5,119 bases of DNA from the NCBI GenBank assembly GCA_050012355.1, contig JBEKHI010000514.1, positions 1 to 5,119 of the forward strand, given 5' to 3'. Positions 4,121-5,119 of this stretch are shown piece after piece. The stretch is from JBEKHI01 sp050012355. Lineage in GTDB: Bacteria > Actinomycetota > Actinomycetes > Streptosporangiales > Streptosporangiaceae. The notes below the pieces were generated by a model, which had not been told where the DNA came from, made no database searches, and saw only the letters and a list, made by a program, of their open reading frames with translations. Both the position numbers and the translations under genes were made by a program. Every line of letters starts with the position of its first letter. Position 1 is the stretch's first letter.

Positions 4121-5119
4121 CACAACAGATCAGCCGCCTTCTCCGCGATCATCACCGTGGCCGCATTGGTGTTGGTTGACACGATCTCCGGCATGATGGA
4201 CGCGTCGGCCACCCGCAGGCCCGCCAGGCCGCGCACGCGCAGCTGAGGATCGACCACCGCTCGCGAGTCGACCCCCATCCGGCACGATCCGGCCGCGTGG
4301 CCGTAGGACTGGACAGCGTCGCGCACAAACGCGGCGACGGTCGCGTCATCGGCCCCCAGGAGCGGATGGGAACGACCGCGCCAGTCGTCGAACGCGGCCT
4401 CTTCGCTGATTTCCAGCGCGTGACGTACGCCCGAGACCAGCGCCCGCAGGTCGTGGTCCTCGTCGAGGTAGCGGAAATCGATCAGCGGAGCAGACCGGGC
4501 GTCGGAACACGCGAGCGTCAGCGTCCCCCGGCTGGCCGGCCGCATGTGCCCCACGCCGAAGGTGTACCCGTGCTCGGGAGATGCCTGCCACGGATTGGCA
4601 AACGGGACGTGGATGAAGACGATCTGCAGATCGATCGACGCCCGGCCCGGCTCGCTGTCCGCCATCACCGTGACCTGGCCGAGATTGCCGGCCGGGGCGG
4701 GCAGCGGCCCGCTCGCCTCGACCGTCAGCCCGGCCAGGATGATGTGGTCCTGCAGGTTGCGGCCGACGCCGGCCAGGTCGTGCCGGACCTTCACGCTAAC
4801 CTGCTCAAGCTCGGCGGCGGGGCCGATCCCGGAGCGCAGCAGGAGGTGCGGGCTGCCGATGGCGCCCGCGCACAGGACGATCTCGGCCGCGGCCGCGTAG
4901 TGGCGCCGCTCGTCGTTGACCACGACATCGACGCCGGTGCAGCGCTCGCCCTCCACCGTCAGCCGTTCGACGAGCGCCCCCGGGACGAGCTCGAGGTTCT
5001 CGCGCCCGAGGGCCGGCTCGAGGTAGGCGGTCGCGGTGCTCTGCCGTCGGCCGTCGACGATCAGGAGGTCATGGCTGCTCGCGCCGCGCAGTTGCGGCCC
5101 GTTCAGGTCGGCCGCGAGC
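4117..5119 (-). CDS. GMC-family FAD-dependent oxidoreductase, C-terminal 333 residues (5' end off window)
   Basis: The frame is open from the right edge to TGA at 4117-4119. It matches glucose-methanol-choline oxidoreductases, which oxidise alcohols with FAD, cytoplasmic unless a signal peptide lies in the unseen part. Visible in order: RRQSTATAYLEPALGRENLE (about residues 24-43), the GMC signature 2 GAIGSPHLLLRSGIG (85-99), VGRNLQDHI, HMRPASRGTL, the catalytic GHAAGSCRMG with His about 274, and the C-terminal LRVADASIMP and TNTNAATVMIAEKAADL with the second catalytic position Asn about 318. His/Asn is a normal active-site pair for the family. The family is usually 500-560 residues, so the FAD-binding N-terminus (GxGxxG) and about 200 residues lie outside the window. 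The last codons overlap the truncated NTF2-like gene. Substrate cannot be told; a choline-dehydrogenase-like label would be a guess. The visible part shows no damage. Confidence 0.9.
   Translation of the reverse strand, partial: LAADLNGPQLRGASSHDLLIVDGRRQSTATAYLEPALGRENLELVPGALVERLTVEGERCTGVDVVVNDERRHYAAAAEIVLCAGAIGSPHLLLRSGIGPAAELEQVSVKVRHDLAGVGRNLQDHIILAGLTVEASGPLPAPAGNLGQVTVMADSEPGRASIDLQIVFIHVPFANPWQASPEHGYTFGVGHMRPASRGTLTLACSDARSAPLIDFRYLDEDHDLRALVSGVRHALEISEEAAFDDWRGRSHPLLGADDATVAAFVRDAVQSYGHAAGSCRMGVDSRAVVDPQLRVRGLAGLRVADASIMPEIVSTNTNAATVMIAEKAADLLW

Overview
The window is very GC-rich, with strong G/C preference at third codon positions, GTG starts, and families typical of mycelial actinomycetes (XRE/DUF5753 regulators, XRE regulators with a TPR-like sensor region). 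A Streptomyces/Streptosporangiales-like chromosome is the best guess; the species cannot be named. It reads as an accessory, recombined region: intact regulators sit between two zones of broken genes.

Left zone (1-720, + strand): about 700 bases hold four signalling fragments joined end to end: the C-terminal part of a response-regulator receiver domain entering from the left edge, a Walker A P-loop fragment, the F/G2 boxes of a histidine kinase ATPase domain, and a nearly complete receiver domain that becomes continuous only if one C is dropped at each of two C runs. None can make a complete protein as written. Bases 721-915 hold no gene.

Middle zone (916-3840): a complete XRE/DUF5753 regulator on the - strand (916-1794), a gene-free GC-rich spacer (1795-2216), then a divergent pair: a 77-residue acidic protein on the - strand (2217-2450) and a 388-residue XRE regulator with an alpha-helical, TPR-like sensor region on the + strand (2674-3840). 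The intergenic region between the pair carries two 10-bp-phased TGTTGC repeats, a nested inverted repeat and a possible 25-residue basic ORF that overlaps the XRE start by GTGA. The same TGTTGC unit occurs three times in 10-bp phase at the 3' end of the DUF5753 gene, so a shared operator is a plausible but untested idea.

Right zone (3792-5119): an HNH-type zinc-knuckle fragment (+) and an NTF2/SnoaL-like fragment (-) run into each other and both lose homology within a few bases of 3926, marking a recombination scar. The NTF2-like fragment was probably translationally coupled to the upstream GMC-family flavin oxidoreductase, whose C-terminal 333 residues are visible and which runs off the right edge.

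The most interesting parts are the divergent small protein/XRE-TPR module with its repeats and overlapping micro-ORF, and the two gene-fragment junctions. No mobile element, RNA gene or CRISPR array was recognised.
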